From Halomonas sp. LBP4 (GTDB lineage Bacteria > Pseudomonadota > Gammaproteobacteria > Pseudomonadales > Halomonadaceae): a stretch of 64,000 nucleotides of DNA. This document shows positions 51,213 through 59,726 of the stretch, piece after piece (position 1 is the stretch's first letter; the number at the start of each line of letters is the position of its first letter). The stretch is taken from positions 325,148-389,147 of the forward strand of contig NZ_PDOG01000002.1 in NCBI RefSeq assembly GCF_003202205.1, in the 5' to 3' direction. The notes below the pieces were generated by a model, which saw only the letters and a list, made by a program, of their open reading frames with translations, did no database searches and was not told the origin of the DNA. The position numbers were made by a program, and so were the translations under genes.

Positions 51213-53291
51213 TCAGCGTCCCGGCGTGGTGGGATCGTCCGGCATGTTGGCTTCGGCGCCGGGCAGCTCCCGTTGGGAGTGCAGGAAGAACAGGTGCCGT
51301 TCGTACTGGTCGAGGATATCGGCGATCAGCTGTTCCTGGGTGTAGCCATAGACGTCGTAGCCCTGGCCGCCCTCGCCGATGTGCACCTGCAGCCGGTAGT
51401 AATGGGTGCCGGCGCGCGTGTCGCGAATGGAGAAGGCGGGCATGGCGCACTGGTGGGGCCAGATCTGGTAGGTGAAGTCCGGCTCATCGCCGAGGCTCAC
51501 GTTCAGGGCCAGGTGCTCGTGCTCGCCGCTGCCCTCGACGATCTCCACCGGGAAGCCCTTCTCGCTCAGCACCTCGCAGATCTCCTCCATGGCCGGCTTG
51601 CCCACGTCGGCGAGGAAACGGCTGGCCTGCCCATGATTGGGGAAGCTGACGGCGCGGGCCAGGCGCTGGCGCCAGTTGCGAGCGGCACCCTCACCTGGCG
51701 CGGTACGGCCCGACAGGTGGCCGGCCATGCTGCCGCGGTGGCTGTCCTCCTTGAGGCCTTCCACCTTCAGGGCCTTGAACAGGCCCAGCATCATCAGGAA
51801 CAGCACGAAGGCAAAGGGCAGGCCCATGATCACCACGGTGCTTTGCAGGGCGCCGAGGCCACCGGCCATCAGCAGGGCCAGGGTCAGTACCCCGATGACG
51901 GCGGCCCACAGGATGCGCATCCAGGCCGGCGCGTCGTGGTTGGGGTCGGTGAGCACCGAGGTCAGGTTGGAGAGCACCAGGGAGCCGGAATCGCCCGAGG
52001 TCACGAAGAACACGATGGCCAGGAGGGTCGTCACTACCGTGGTCAGCCCGATCCAGGGATAGCTCTGCAGGAACAGGTAGATGGCCGAGCCCGGATTGTT
52101 CATGGCCTGCTCGCCGAAATCGACGACGCCGGTGTCGTTCATCACCAGGTCGATGGCGCTGTTCCCCATGATCGACATCCACGCCATCATGAAGGACAGG
52201 GGCAGGATCAGGGTGCCGGCCACGAACTGGCGGATGGTGCGGCCGCGCGAGATGCGGGCCAGGAACAGTCCCACGAACGGCCCCCAGGCGATCCACCAGG
52301 CCCAGAAGAACACCGTCCAGGCATTCAGCCAGTCGGTGGGTGGATCGAAGGCATAGGTATTGAGCGACAGGGTGACGAAGCGGCCCAGGTAGTCACCGAC
52401 GTTCAGCACCAGCGCATTGAGCAGGAACAGCGTCTTGCCGCTGAACAGGATGAACAGCATCAGCAGCAGCGCCAGCAGCATGTTGAACTCGGACAGCCGG
52501 CGGATGCCCTTGTCGACCCCGGTCACCGCCGAGATGGCGGAGAAGACCACGATCAGGATCGCCAGCGCCGCCTGGGTGACCGTGCTCTCCGGGATGCCGA
52601 ACATGTAGTTGAGGCCGAAGTTGAGCTGGATGATGCCGATGCCCAGGCTGGTGGCGATGCCGAACACCGTGCCCAGCACCGCGGCGATATCCACGCCGTG
52701 GCCGATCGCGCCGCGGATGCGATGGCCGAAGAGCGGGTAGAGCGCGGAGCGGATGGTCAGCGGCAGGCCGTGGCGGTAGCTGAAGAAGGCCAACGACATG
52801 CCCACCAGGGTGTAGATGCCCCAGCCCGACAGGCCCCAGTGCAGGAAGGTCAGCTCCATGGCATGGCGGGCGGCCGCGGCGGTGCCGGGGTCGCCTTCCG
52901 GCGGTGCGAGGAACTGGGTGACTGGTTCGGCGATGCAGAAGAACAGCAGGTCGATGCCGATGCCGGCCGAGAACAGCATGGCGGCCCAGGTGACCATATT
53001 GAAGTCGGGTGTGGAGTGGGCCGGGCCCAGCCTGAGCTTGCCGTAGCGCGACAGGCCAATACAGATGACGAATACCAGGTAGAGCACCACGGCAACGAAG
53101 TAGAACCAGCCGAAGCTGTCCGAAACCCAGGCCAGCACGGCGTTGATTACTGCGCCGGCCGGTTCCGTGAAGATCATGGCCCATAGCGCAAAGGCCACGA
53201 TGCCGATGGCCGAACCGTAGAAGACCACCGGGTTGAGGCGGTCGCGCCGCTGCCCCGATGGCTCTCGTGAGGCGACGGGCTCGTTCGCCAT
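51213..53291 (-). CDS. BCCT-family choline/betaine transporter (BetT-like)
   Basis: 692 residues from the ATG at 53291 (AAGGAGGGG upstream). Twelve membrane helices with the BCCT hallmarks GWGIYTLVGMSLAFFSYRHG and FFWAWWIAWGPFVGLFLARI. After the last helix comes a cytoplasmic domain of about 180 residues (ARAVSFPNHGQASRFLADVG, FTYQIWPHQCAMPAF), as in BetT-type choline carriers, which use it for osmotic regulation. Choline import for glycine betaine synthesis is the likely role. A betA stub follows directly. Confidence 0.92.
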   Translation of the reverse strand: MANEPVASREPSGQRRDRLNPVVFYGSAIGIVAFALWAMIFTEPAGAVINAVLAWVSDSFGWFYFVAVVLYLVFVICIGLSRYGKLRLGPAHSTPDFNMVTWAAMLFSAGIGIDLLFFCIAEPVTQFLAPPEGDPGTAAAARHAMELTFLHWGLSGWGIYTLVGMSLAFFSYRHGLPLTIRSALYPLFGHRIRGAIGHGVDIAAVLGTVFGIATSLGIGIIQLNFGLNYMFGIPESTVTQAALAILIVVFSAISAVTGVDKGIRRLSEFNMLLALLLMLFILFSGKTLFLLNALVLNVGDYLGRFVTLSLNTYAFDPPTDWLNAWTVFFWAWWIAWGPFVGLFLARISRGRTIRQFVAGTLILPLSFMMAWMSIMGNSAIDLVMNDTGVVDFGEQAMNNPGSAIYLFLQSYPWIGLTTVVTTLLAIVFFVTSGDSGSLVLSNLTSVLTDPNHDAPAWMRILWAAVIGVLTLALLMAGGLGALQSTVVIMGLPFAFVLFLMMLGLFKALKVEGLKEDSHRGSMAGHLSGRTAPGEGAARNWRQRLARAVSFPNHGQASRFLADVGKPAMEEICEVLSEKGFPVEIVEGSGEHEHLALNVSLGDEPDFTYQIWPHQCAMPAFSIRDTRAGTHYYRLQVHIGEGGQGYDVYGYTQEQLIADILDQYERHLFFLHSQRELPGAEANMPDDPTTPGR

Positions 53292-53605
53292 CTTCCCCTC
53301 CTTCGGCATGGATCGGTGCCCGCCGACGTCATGTCGCGTCCCCGGACCCGCGACGTCCTTGCGCCTGCTGCCTGGGCAGGTAATGGCGACACCGAAGATG
53401 GCGCATCCTGTCGATATCGTGCCGCCAGGCGAGACCGGCAAGGGCGGCATGCCCTTTGTGGTATAGAGGGGGAGGCGCAGGCCTGTCCAGCGATCGACGG
53501 CGCCCCGAGTGGCGTTCGACACGTCGCTGGGATGGGGCCCACGCCGCCACGAAAGGGGCCCTCCGGATCGAAGCACGGCAGGCCCCTGCGAAGGGCCCTG
53601 GCTCG
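53292..53605. other. Region between rhodanese gene and BCCT transporter gene
   Basis: 314 bases with no gene. It holds a hairpin just after the rhodanese stop (53579-53600) and a second one, AAGGGC-GGCAT-GCCCTT at 53440-53456. The BCCT promoter should be here, but I see no clear -35/-10 pair. Confidence 0.4.
53579..53600 (-). terminator. Hairpin after rhodanese gene
   Basis: CAGGCCCCT, loop GCGA, AGGGCCCTG: a 9-base stem with one mismatch, 5 bases beyond the rhodanese stop on the minus strand. It lacks a T-tract. Confidence 0.45.
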
Positions 53606-53932
53606 TCAGGCCGTGGCGACGGGCAATTGGGCCTCCTCCCACTCCGCCTTGCCGCCCTTGAAGACGGCAACGTCGGTATAGCCCATGGCCTCGAGCTGGT
53701 TGGCCACCATGTCCGAGTTCTGGCAGGTCGCGCTGGCGCAGTACACCACGATCTCGGCATGCTTGTTTGGCAGCAACTCGGGCGCGCGCTGCTTGACCTG
53801 GTCGTGGTTGATATTGACGGCATTCGGCAGGTGCCACTCCCGGAAATACTTCTCCGGCAGCGCCTCTACTAGGGTTGGGTGCTCCCGGCTTTCGAGGCGG
53901 GCGGCAAGCTCTTCACGGTGGATCGTCTTCAT
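53606..53932 (-). CDS. Single-domain rhodanese
   Basis: 108 residues from the ATG at 53932 (TGGAGT upstream). One rhodanese domain: LVEALPEKYFREWHLPNAVN, VVYCASATCQNSDMVANQLE with the active-site Cys and a second Cys five residues on, and VAVFKGGKAEWEEAQLPV. It probably handles persulfide sulfur in the cytoplasm. It is divergent from a LysR gene and preceded by a 16-base palindrome. Confidence 0.9.
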   Translation of the reverse strand: MKTIHREELAARLESREHPTLVEALPEKYFREWHLPNAVNINHDQVKQRAPELLPNKHAEIVVYCASATCQNSDMVANQLEAMGYTDVAVFKGGKAEWEEAQLPVATA

Positions 53933-53963
53933 GGTGGGACTCCAGGTGTCGGCGATGTGAATC

Positions 53964-53979
53964 CGTTGCCTCGGCAACG
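53964..53979. promoter_or_regulatory. Palindrome in the rhodanese/LysR divergent region
   Basis: CGTTGCC-TC-GGCAACG, a 16-base palindrome 32 bases upstream of the rhodanese ATG. It is either an operator or an mRNA leader hairpin of the rhodanese gene. Further TTGCA repeats occur at 54027-54053, just before the LysR start. Confidence 0.4.
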
Positions 53980-54056
53980 TGACGACCAGCGTAGGATTTG
54001 CGCATCGGCAATGAAATCGACAAAACTTGCATAGGATCATTGCAGAGTTGCAAGGC

Positions 54057-54953
54057 ATGAACTTCGACTGGGACGATCTGCGGCTTTTCCTGGCGATCGC
54101 TCGCGCCGGTAGCCTGGCCGGGGCGTCGCGTACGCTCGGCGTCAACCACTCGACGGTGTTCCGGCGGCTCAAGGCGCTGGAGGCCGACCTGGAGGTGCGC
54201 TTGTTCGATCGCTTGCCGCAGGGCTATGTGCCCACGGCGGCGGGCGAGATACTGCGCAAGCACGCGGAACGGGTAGAGGAGGAGGCGCAGGCCATCGAGC
54301 GCGAGCTCGGGGGGCGCGACGTGAGGCTTTCCGGGCGGGTCGTCGTCACCACCACCGATACCCTGGCCAATGCGTTTCTCGCGCCCGTGTTCCAGGGCTT
54401 CGTCGAGCGCTACCCGGGCATCGAGCTGGAGCTGCTGATCGTCAGTGCCTTTCTCGACCTGGCCCGGCGTGAGGCGGATGTCGCCATTCGCCCGACGCAG
54501 GCGCCGCCGGAGAACCTGATCGGCCGCCGGCTGGGCACCATCCGCTGGGGGGTGTACGGTGCGCGCGACTACTTGCGGGAGCGTCCGGCGCTCGAGGATC
54601 CAGCGCGCCCGGCGGGGCACCGCTTCGTCGGCGGCAATGAGATGATCCGCCATCTCGCCAGCAGCCGATGGCTGGACGAACGGGTGCCGCCGGAGGCCTT
54701 CGCGCTACGCACGAACAGCGTCGTCGCGGCGCTGGGGGCCGCCCGGGCCGGCGCGGGGCTCGCCGTGGTGCCGCATTACATGGCTCGCCGGGAAAGCGAA
54801 CTGGAGTGCGTGCTGGCGATCGGCCCGGAGGTGGCGACCGACCTGTGGCTGCTGGTCCATCCGGACCTGCGTCGCAGCGCCCGTGTCCGCGCCTTCATGG
54901 CCTTCGCGGTCGAGGTGGTCAGGCAGCGGCAGGCCGAACTGGAAGGCCGCTAG
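54057..54953 (+). CDS. LysR-family regulator divergent from rhodanese gene
   Basis: 298 residues from the ATG at 54057. FDWDDLRLFLAIARAGSLAG, VNHSTVFRRLKALEADL and the effector-domain blocks VTTTDTLANAFLAPVF, READVAIRPTQAPPENL. It is a paralogue of the regulator at 25448-26311. The 124-base gap to the rhodanese gene suggests it controls that gene. Confidence 0.88.
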   Translation: MNFDWDDLRLFLAIARAGSLAGASRTLGVNHSTVFRRLKALEADLEVRLFDRLPQGYVPTAAGEILRKHAERVEEEAQAIERELGGRDVRLSGRVVVTTTDTLANAFLAPVFQGFVERYPGIELELLIVSAFLDLARREADVAIRPTQAPPENLIGRRLGTIRWGVYGARDYLRERPALEDPARPAGHRFVGGNEMIRHLASSRWLDERVPPEAFALRTNSVVAALGAARAGAGLAVVPHYMARRESELECVLAIGPEVATDLWLLVHPDLRRSARVRAFMAFAVEVVRQRQAELEGR

Positions 54954-55069
54954 CGCCAGGGGGCGCGCCGAGCGCCAGGCCCGAGGCGGCGATTCGTGTT
55001 GGCAACCGAGGAACAAGCCCCGTTGCCGGGTATGCAATGGTCTGGTCATGCATCACGACGCGATGTGGA

Positions 55070-55097
55070 TTGACGCCGCGGCCGGGCATGCTATTTT
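55070..55097 (+). promoter_or_regulatory. Sigma-70 promoter of the leader/DMT transcript
   Basis: TTGACG (55070-55075), 16-base spacer, TATTTT (55092-55097). The predicted transcript starts near 55104 and would carry about 305 bases of leader before the transporter start. Confidence 0.55.
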
Positions 55098-55130
55098 CTA
55101 ATGCGTAGTCGCATCCAGGCGGAACTGTTC

Positions 55131-55307
55131 ATGACCACCTCTGCACGCTCTCCTCTTTCCACGCTGGTGGCCACTCCAGTCGCCGCCGTGGTGCGTGCCG
55201 TGACTGCTCCCCCCCTGTCATCTGTCGCCCCGCCGGTCGGTGTCTCTCCGCCGGTGGGGATCGCCGTGGCCGGCGTTTCCCCGCCGCCCGCGTCTGCCCT
55301 GGGCTGA
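55131..55307 (+). CDS. Possible leader peptide, Val/Ala/Pro-rich
   Basis: 58 residues from the ATG at 55131, with a weak GGCGGAA site. The composition is extreme: I count 11 Val, 11 Ala and 11 Pro, including AAVVRAV and PPV repeats, and there is no Lys, Asp, His or aromatic residue. It lies right behind a promoter and ahead of alternative hairpins and the transporter gene, the usual layout of an attenuation leader. A chance open frame in GC-rich DNA is the alternative. Confidence 0.4.
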   Translation: MTTSARSPLSTLVATPVAAVVRAVTAPPLSSVAPPVGVSPPVGIAVAGVSPPPASALG

Positions 55308-55324
55308 TCGCCAGCCCGCCAGGC

Positions 55325-55380
55325 GGCTCCAGCAGTCGATTGCCTCTCTGCAACGCTGGCCCGATAGGGCCGCTGGAGCC
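55325..55380 (+). promoter_or_regulatory. Alternative hairpins before the DMT transporter gene
   Basis: GGCTCCAGC (55325-55333) pairs perfectly with GCTGGAGCC (55372-55380), enclosing GGCCC-GATA-GGGCC (55358-55371). Part of the left arm, CCAGC, can instead pair with GCTGG at 55355-55359. The two foldings exclude each other, and the structure starts 18 bases after the leader stop, so ribosome position could choose between them. Confidence 0.45.
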
Positions 55381-55409
55381 TGTGCGTCTCTCGACAGGTG
55401 ACTTTCCTC

Positions 55410-56282
55410 ATGACATTCCACAACACCGCCTGGGCCGTCTACGGCTCCACGGCACTCTTCGTGCTGCTGTGGGGCAGCGGTGCCATCTTCACCAAGTGGG
55501 GGCTCGATCACGCCTCCGCTTCCGCCTTCCTGGTGCTGCGCTTCGCCCTGGCGCTGACCGTGCTGATGGCCATCGGCCTCTACCGACGACGCTGGTTGCC
55601 CGCGCCCGGCACGCGCCTGCGCGTCGCCTGCACCGGGCTGCTGCTGATCGGGGCCTATGCGATCTGCTACTTCCTGGCACTGGCCCAGGGCATAACGCCG
55701 GGCGTGCTGGCCACCGTGCTGGGGGTGCAGCCGATACTGACGCTGGCGCTGCTGGAGCGGCGCTTCCCGCTGGCGCGGTTAGTGGGGCTCGGCCTGGCGC
55801 TGACCGGGCTGGTCATGGTGGTCTACCAGAGCATCGGCCAGGCCCGCTTCTCGCCGGGAGGCATGGGGTTCGCGCTGGGGGCCCTGGCCTGCATGACCGG
55901 CGGCGCCATCCTGCAGAAACGTATGCAGCAGTCGCCCATCGAGGTCCTGCCGCTGCAGTATGCCGCCAGCCTGCTGCTGTGCCTGCCCTTCGCGGCGTTC
56001 CAGCCGCTGTCGTTCGAACTCTCGGTGGGGTTCCTGATTCCGCTGCTATGGCTGGCGCTGGTGATCTCGGTGGTGGCGCAACTGCTGCTGTACCGGTTGA
56101 TCCAGGCCGGCAACCTGGTCAATGTCACCAGCCTGTTCTACCTGGTGCCGGCGGTCACCGCGGCGATGGACTACCTGTTCCTGGGCAACGCGCTGTCCGC
56201 GTTCAGCCTGGCGGGCATGCTGGCCATCCTGCTGGGGTTGGTGCTGGTGTTTCGGCAGCCCGGGGCGACAGACTCCGACTAG
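55410..56282 (+). CDS. DMT-superfamily (EamA) transporter with possible leader control
   Basis: 290 residues from the ATG at 55410 (AGGTGA upstream; a GTG at 55398 is less likely). Ten helices in two EamA repeats: GSTALFVLLWGSGAIFTKWG, IGAYAICYFLALAQGITPGV, GVQPILTLALLERRFPLARL and LIQAGNLVNVTSLFYLVPAV. Probably an exporter of an amino acid or related metabolite. The preceding Val/Ala/Pro-rich leader hints that it may respond to amino-acid supply (inference). Confidence 0.85.
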   Translation: MTFHNTAWAVYGSTALFVLLWGSGAIFTKWGLDHASASAFLVLRFALALTVLMAIGLYRRRWLPAPGTRLRVACTGLLLIGAYAICYFLALAQGITPGVLATVLGVQPILTLALLERRFPLARLVGLGLALTGLVMVVYQSIGQARFSPGGMGFALGALACMTGGAILQKRMQQSPIEVLPLQYAASLLLCLPFAAFQPLSFELSVGFLIPLLWLALVISVVAQLLLYRLIQAGNLVNVTSLFYLVPAVTAAMDYLFLGNALSAFSLAGMLAILLGLVLVFRQPGATDSD

Positions 56283-56327
56283 GCGCCCCCCTCGCCTTGT
56301 GTGATCGGGTTCACTCCGCTTCTTGCC

Positions 56328-56347
56328 GTCAAACGGGCCGCTTTGAC
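56328..56347. promoter_or_regulatory. Inverted repeat upstream of ada
   Basis: GTCAAA, 8-base spacer, TTTGAC (56328-56347), 45 bases after the transporter stop and about 117 before the ada start. It may be a weak terminator or an operator; I cannot decide. Confidence 0.35.
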
Positions 56348-56463
56348 AGCGTGTCGACGTCGGAGACGGCTGGCTGGTTTGAAAGCAAGAGACGGAGTGC
56401 GAATGGAGGCCGGCTGGCCCATCCTCGATGAACAGAGAATCGGGTAATGGAAGGAGGCCCGTC

Positions 56464-57573
56464 ATGACCCATGATCGTGTTGATCCGCCCTGTACCTTCA
56501 CCACCGATGAGGCGAGGTGGCAGGCGGTCCTGAACCGGGACACTACGGCGGACGGTGCCTTCGTCTATGCGGTGCGCTCCACCGGGATCTACTGCCGGCC
56601 GACCTGCTCGGCGCGGCGGCCGCGCCGTGAGAACACCGAGTTCTACACCGACGGGGACGCGGCCGAACGAGCCGGCTATCGGGCGTGCAAGCGATGTCGA
56701 CCACAGGCAACATCGCTGGCGCAGCGACACGCCCGGGCGGTTGCCCGCGCATGTCGCCTGATCGAGGCATCCGAGGCCCTTCCCTCCCTCGACGACCTGG
56801 CTGACGCCGCGGGATTGAGTCGCTTTCACTTCCACCGGGTGTTCAAGGCGACCACCGGCTTGACCCCGAAGGCATACGGCGCCGCGTGTCGCGCCGAGCG
56901 GGTGCGGGAGGAGCTGTTGAGCAGCGAGACGGTGACCGACGCGATCTTCGATGCGGGCTTCAGCTCCAGCGGCCGTTTCTATGCCGCCTCGTCCGGGATC
57001 CTCGGCATGACGCCGGAGAGATACCGTTCAGGAGGTGAGGGCATGGAGATCCGCTTTGCCCTGGGCGAGTGTGCGCTGGGATCGATCCTGGTGGCCGCCA
57101 GCGACGAGGGGATCTGTGCCATCTCCCTGGGCGACGACCCGGACCAGCTGCTGCATGAGCTCCAGGAGCGTTTCTCGGCGGCCAGGCTGATTCCCGGCGA
57201 TGCGGGCTTCGACGAGTGGGTGGCCCGTGTCGTGGGGTTCGTCGAGGCTCCGCGGCTCGGGTTGTCGCTCCCCCTGGATATCCGCGGGACCGCCTTCCAG
57301 CGGCGTGTCTGGCATGCCCTGACCGAGATACCGGTGGGCTCGACCGCCAGCTATGCGGAGGTGGCCGAGAGGATCGGAGCACCCCAGGCGGTGCGAGCCG
57401 TCGCCCGGGCTTGTGCCGCCAATACGCTCGCCATCGCGATTCCCTGCCACCGGGTAGTGCGCACCGACGGGACGCTGTCCGGGTATCGCTGGGGGGTGGA
57501 GAGAAAACGCGCCTTGCTCGAACGGGAGGCGGGCCACGGCGAGGTGGCGTCGCCGGGTGCGGCCATCGAGTGA
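56464..57573 (+). CDS. ada: Ada: DNA alkyl-repair methyltransferase and regulator
   Basis: 369 residues from the ATG at 56464 (AAGGAGG upstream). The N-terminal zinc domain has the four Cys (44, 48, 75, 78: TGIYCRPTCSARRPRRENTE and ACKRC), Cys44 being the methylphosphotriester acceptor. An AraC-type helix-turn-helix (about 95-190: LDDLADAAGLSRFHFHRVFK) follows. The C-terminal O6-methylguanine methyltransferase has the active site IPCHRVVRTDGTLSGYRWG with Cys328. It repairs alkylated DNA and, once methylated, activates its own transcription. Confidence 0.95.
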   Translation: MTHDRVDPPCTFTTDEARWQAVLNRDTTADGAFVYAVRSTGIYCRPTCSARRPRRENTEFYTDGDAAERAGYRACKRCRPQATSLAQRHARAVARACRLIEASEALPSLDDLADAAGLSRFHFHRVFKATTGLTPKAYGAACRAERVREELLSSETVTDAIFDAGFSSSGRFYAASSGILGMTPERYRSGGEGMEIRFALGECALGSILVAASDEGICAISLGDDPDQLLHELQERFSAARLIPGDAGFDEWVARVVGFVEAPRLGLSLPLDIRGTAFQRRVWHALTEIPVGSTASYAEVAERIGAPQAVRAVARACAANTLAIAIPCHRVVRTDGTLSGYRWGVERKRALLEREAGHGEVASPGAAIE

Positions 57574-57664
57574 TCGCCTTCCTCGCGGCCTGTGCCGTGG
57601 TGTCGTCCATCCTCATCCTGCCGGCGCTGGGCATGCGACGGCCCAGCCTGGTACCACGCGGTCC

Positions 57665-59611
57665 TCACCCTTGAGGGGGCGTGGCGATGTGTGGCCGTGA
57701 CGGTTCGAGCAGGCGGCGAATCTCGTCGGCTTCCAGGGTTTCATGCCGTTCCAGGGCGTCGGCGAGCGTATCGAGATGATCACGGTTGCGTTCGAGCAGC
57801 TCACGGCCGCGGGACTCGATGTCCACCAGGAGCCGACGGATCTCGTCGTCGATCACGGCGGCCGTGGCTTCGCTGTGCTCGCGTCCCTGGCCGAGTTCCT
57901 TGCCCAGGAACACATGCTCATGGCTCTGCGGGAAGGCGGTGGGGCCGATGCGCTCGTTCATGCCCCAGTGGGCCACCATGCGTCTGGCGAGTTGTGTCGC
58001 TTGCTGGAGGTCGTTCTCCGCGCCACTGCTGACTTCGCCGAAGACGATGGACTCGGCCAGGCGCCCGCCGAACATCACGGTGATGCGGTCTCGCAGGTAG
58101 GACTCGTTGTAGTTGTAGCGCTCTTCCTCGGGAACCTGCGCGGTCACCCCTAGCGCCTGGCCGCGCGGGATGACGGTGACCTTCTCCAGTGGGTCGGCGT
58201 GGGGCAGCAGGTAGGCCAACAACGTGTGGCCGGCCTCGTGATAGGCCACGATATGCCGCTCTCGCTCGGAAAGGGCGGCTTCCCGGACTTCGCCGAGCAG
58301 AATGCGGTCGCGTGCATCGGCGAAACACGCCCAGTCCACCTCGTGTTTCTCACGACGCCCGGCAAGCAGGGCCGCTTCGTTCGCCAGGTTGGCGAGGTCG
58401 GCGCCGGAGAAGCCGGTGGTGATCTGCGCCAGGCGCTCCAGGGAAACGCCTTCGGCCAGGGGGATGTTCGCCGTATGCACCTGGAGTATCGCATGACGCG
58501 CCTGCCGGTGGGGGCGTTCCATGGTGATCTTGCGGTCGAAGCGGCCGGGGCGCAGTAGGGCCGGGTCGAGCACGTCGGGGCGGTTGGTGGCGGCCAGCAC
58601 CACCACCGATTCCTCTACCTCGAAGCCATCCATTTCGGCGAGGATCTGGTTGAGGGTCTGTTCGCGCTCGTCGTGACCGCCCCCCATGCCGGCACCACGA
58701 GTGCGGCCCACGGAGTCGAGCTCGTCGATGAAGATTACCGAGGGTGCCTCCTCCTTGGCCTGCTTGAAGAGATCGCGTACCCGCGAGGCACCGACACCGA
58801 CGAACATTTCGATGAACTCGGAACCGCTGACACTGAAGAACGGCACGTTGGCCTCGCCGGCCACGGCACGTGCCATCAGGGTCTTGCCGATGCCGGGCGG
58901 CCCCATCATCAGGATGCCGCGCGGAATCTTGGCACCGAGCTGACGGAAGCGAGCCGGGTTCTTGAGAAACTCCACCACTTCGGCGATTTCCCGCTTGGCG
59001 TTGTCCGAGCCCGCCACGTCACTCATGCGCACGTGGCTGTCTTCGCGCCGGATTCTTTTGGCCTTGGACTGGCCTATGCCGAAAAGCCCGCCTCCCGACA
59101 TCGCTCTCTGCTGCATGCGATACCAGAACCAGAACAGCAGGCCGAGGATCAGGATCAGCGGCAGCATTCCCATCAGCAGCTGCTGCCACCAAGGCGATTC
59201 GGTCGACAAGGCCTTGATATTCACCCCATGCTGCTCGAGTCGGTCGAGCAACCGCTGGTGGTCCATCTCCGGTAGCACGGTTTCGAATGCCTGGGCGTCA
59301 CCGACTTCCAGGTTCCTGCGGCCTTCTTCGGTCAAGGTGCCTTCGACTTGCTGGCCCCGCAGGGTAACCTCGCTGACATAGCCATCCTCCACGGCTTCCA
59401 CGAATTCGGAGTAGCCGAGTTCGGCCCGTGTCGGCTGCTGCTGAACGTCGATGTAGTAGAAGAAAAGCAGGAGCCCCACCAACAACCAGACGAACATCAT
59501 CCACTGTTGACGGATCTTGTTCCGAAGCTCCTCGTTCGGGTCGGGCTGGCCATTGTCTTGCTGCATGTGGCCTTGCCGCTTCCCGTTCCGCCGATCGTCC
59601 CGCTGTGTCAT
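57665..59611 (-). CDS. FtsH-type membrane AAA zinc protease (second, diverged FtsH)
   Basis: 648 residues from the ATG at 59611. Two membrane helices (about 37-54 and 145-163) flank a periplasmic domain; the AAA domain has Walker [19 protein letters not shown] (237-244, Ile for the usual Thr), Walker [15 protein letters not shown] and the pore loop [13 protein letters not shown]. The protease zinc site [11 protein letters not shown] is near residue 458. Substitutions and genome position beside lhr, not beside rlmE/folP, suggest a paralogue of the housekeeping FtsH. It degrades membrane and short-lived proteins. It starts about 115 bases from the divergent lhr start. Confidence 0.92.
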   Translation of the reverse strand: MTQRDDRRNGKRQGHMQQDNGQPDPNEELRNKIRQQWMMFVWLLVGLLLFFYYIDVQQQPTRAELGYSEFVEAVEDGYVSEVTLRGQQVEGTLTEEGRRNLEVGDAQAFETVLPEMDHQRLLDRLEQHGVNIKALSTESPWWQQLLMGMLPLILILGLLFWFWYRMQQRAMSGGGLFGIGQSKAKRIRREDSHVRMSDVAGSDNAKREIAEVVEFLKNPARFRQLGAKIPRGILMMGPPGIGKTLMARAVAGEANVPFFSVSGSEFIEMFVGVGASRVRDLFKQAKEEAPSVIFIDELDSVGRTRGAGMGGGHDEREQTLNQILAEMDGFEVEESVVVLAATNRPDVLDPALLRPGRFDRKITMERPHRQARHAILQVHTANIPLAEGVSLERLAQITTGFSGADLANLANEAALLAGRREKHEVDWACFADARDRILLGEVREAALSERERHIVAYHEAGHTLLAYLLPHADPLEKVTVIPRGQALGVTAQVPEEERYNYNESYLRDRITVMFGGRLAESIVFGEVSSGAENDLQQATQLARRMVAHWGMNERIGPTAFPQSHEHVFLGKELGQGREHSEATAAVIDDEIRRLLVDIESRGRELLERNRDHLDTLADALERHETLEADEIRRLLEPSRPHIATPPQG

Positions 59612-59726
59612 GGACACCCCATAGGCAATCAGGCTTTACTTGAACCATGGTGCCGTCAGCGAGGATTTACAAGGCATTTTCCGGTCCTGGATCATGGCGC
59701 CGCGGTTACCGGTGAGGTGTATTGTC

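Noticed and set aside
51210..53186. Open frame of about 660 codons on the plus strand
   Set aside because: Antisense shadow of the BCCT transporter gene.
57570..57674. 34-codon hydrophobic frame overlapping the ada stop
   Set aside because: It reads MIAFLAACAVVSSILILPAL and then ends soon; it could be a coupled small membrane peptide, but nothing beyond hydrophobicity supports it.
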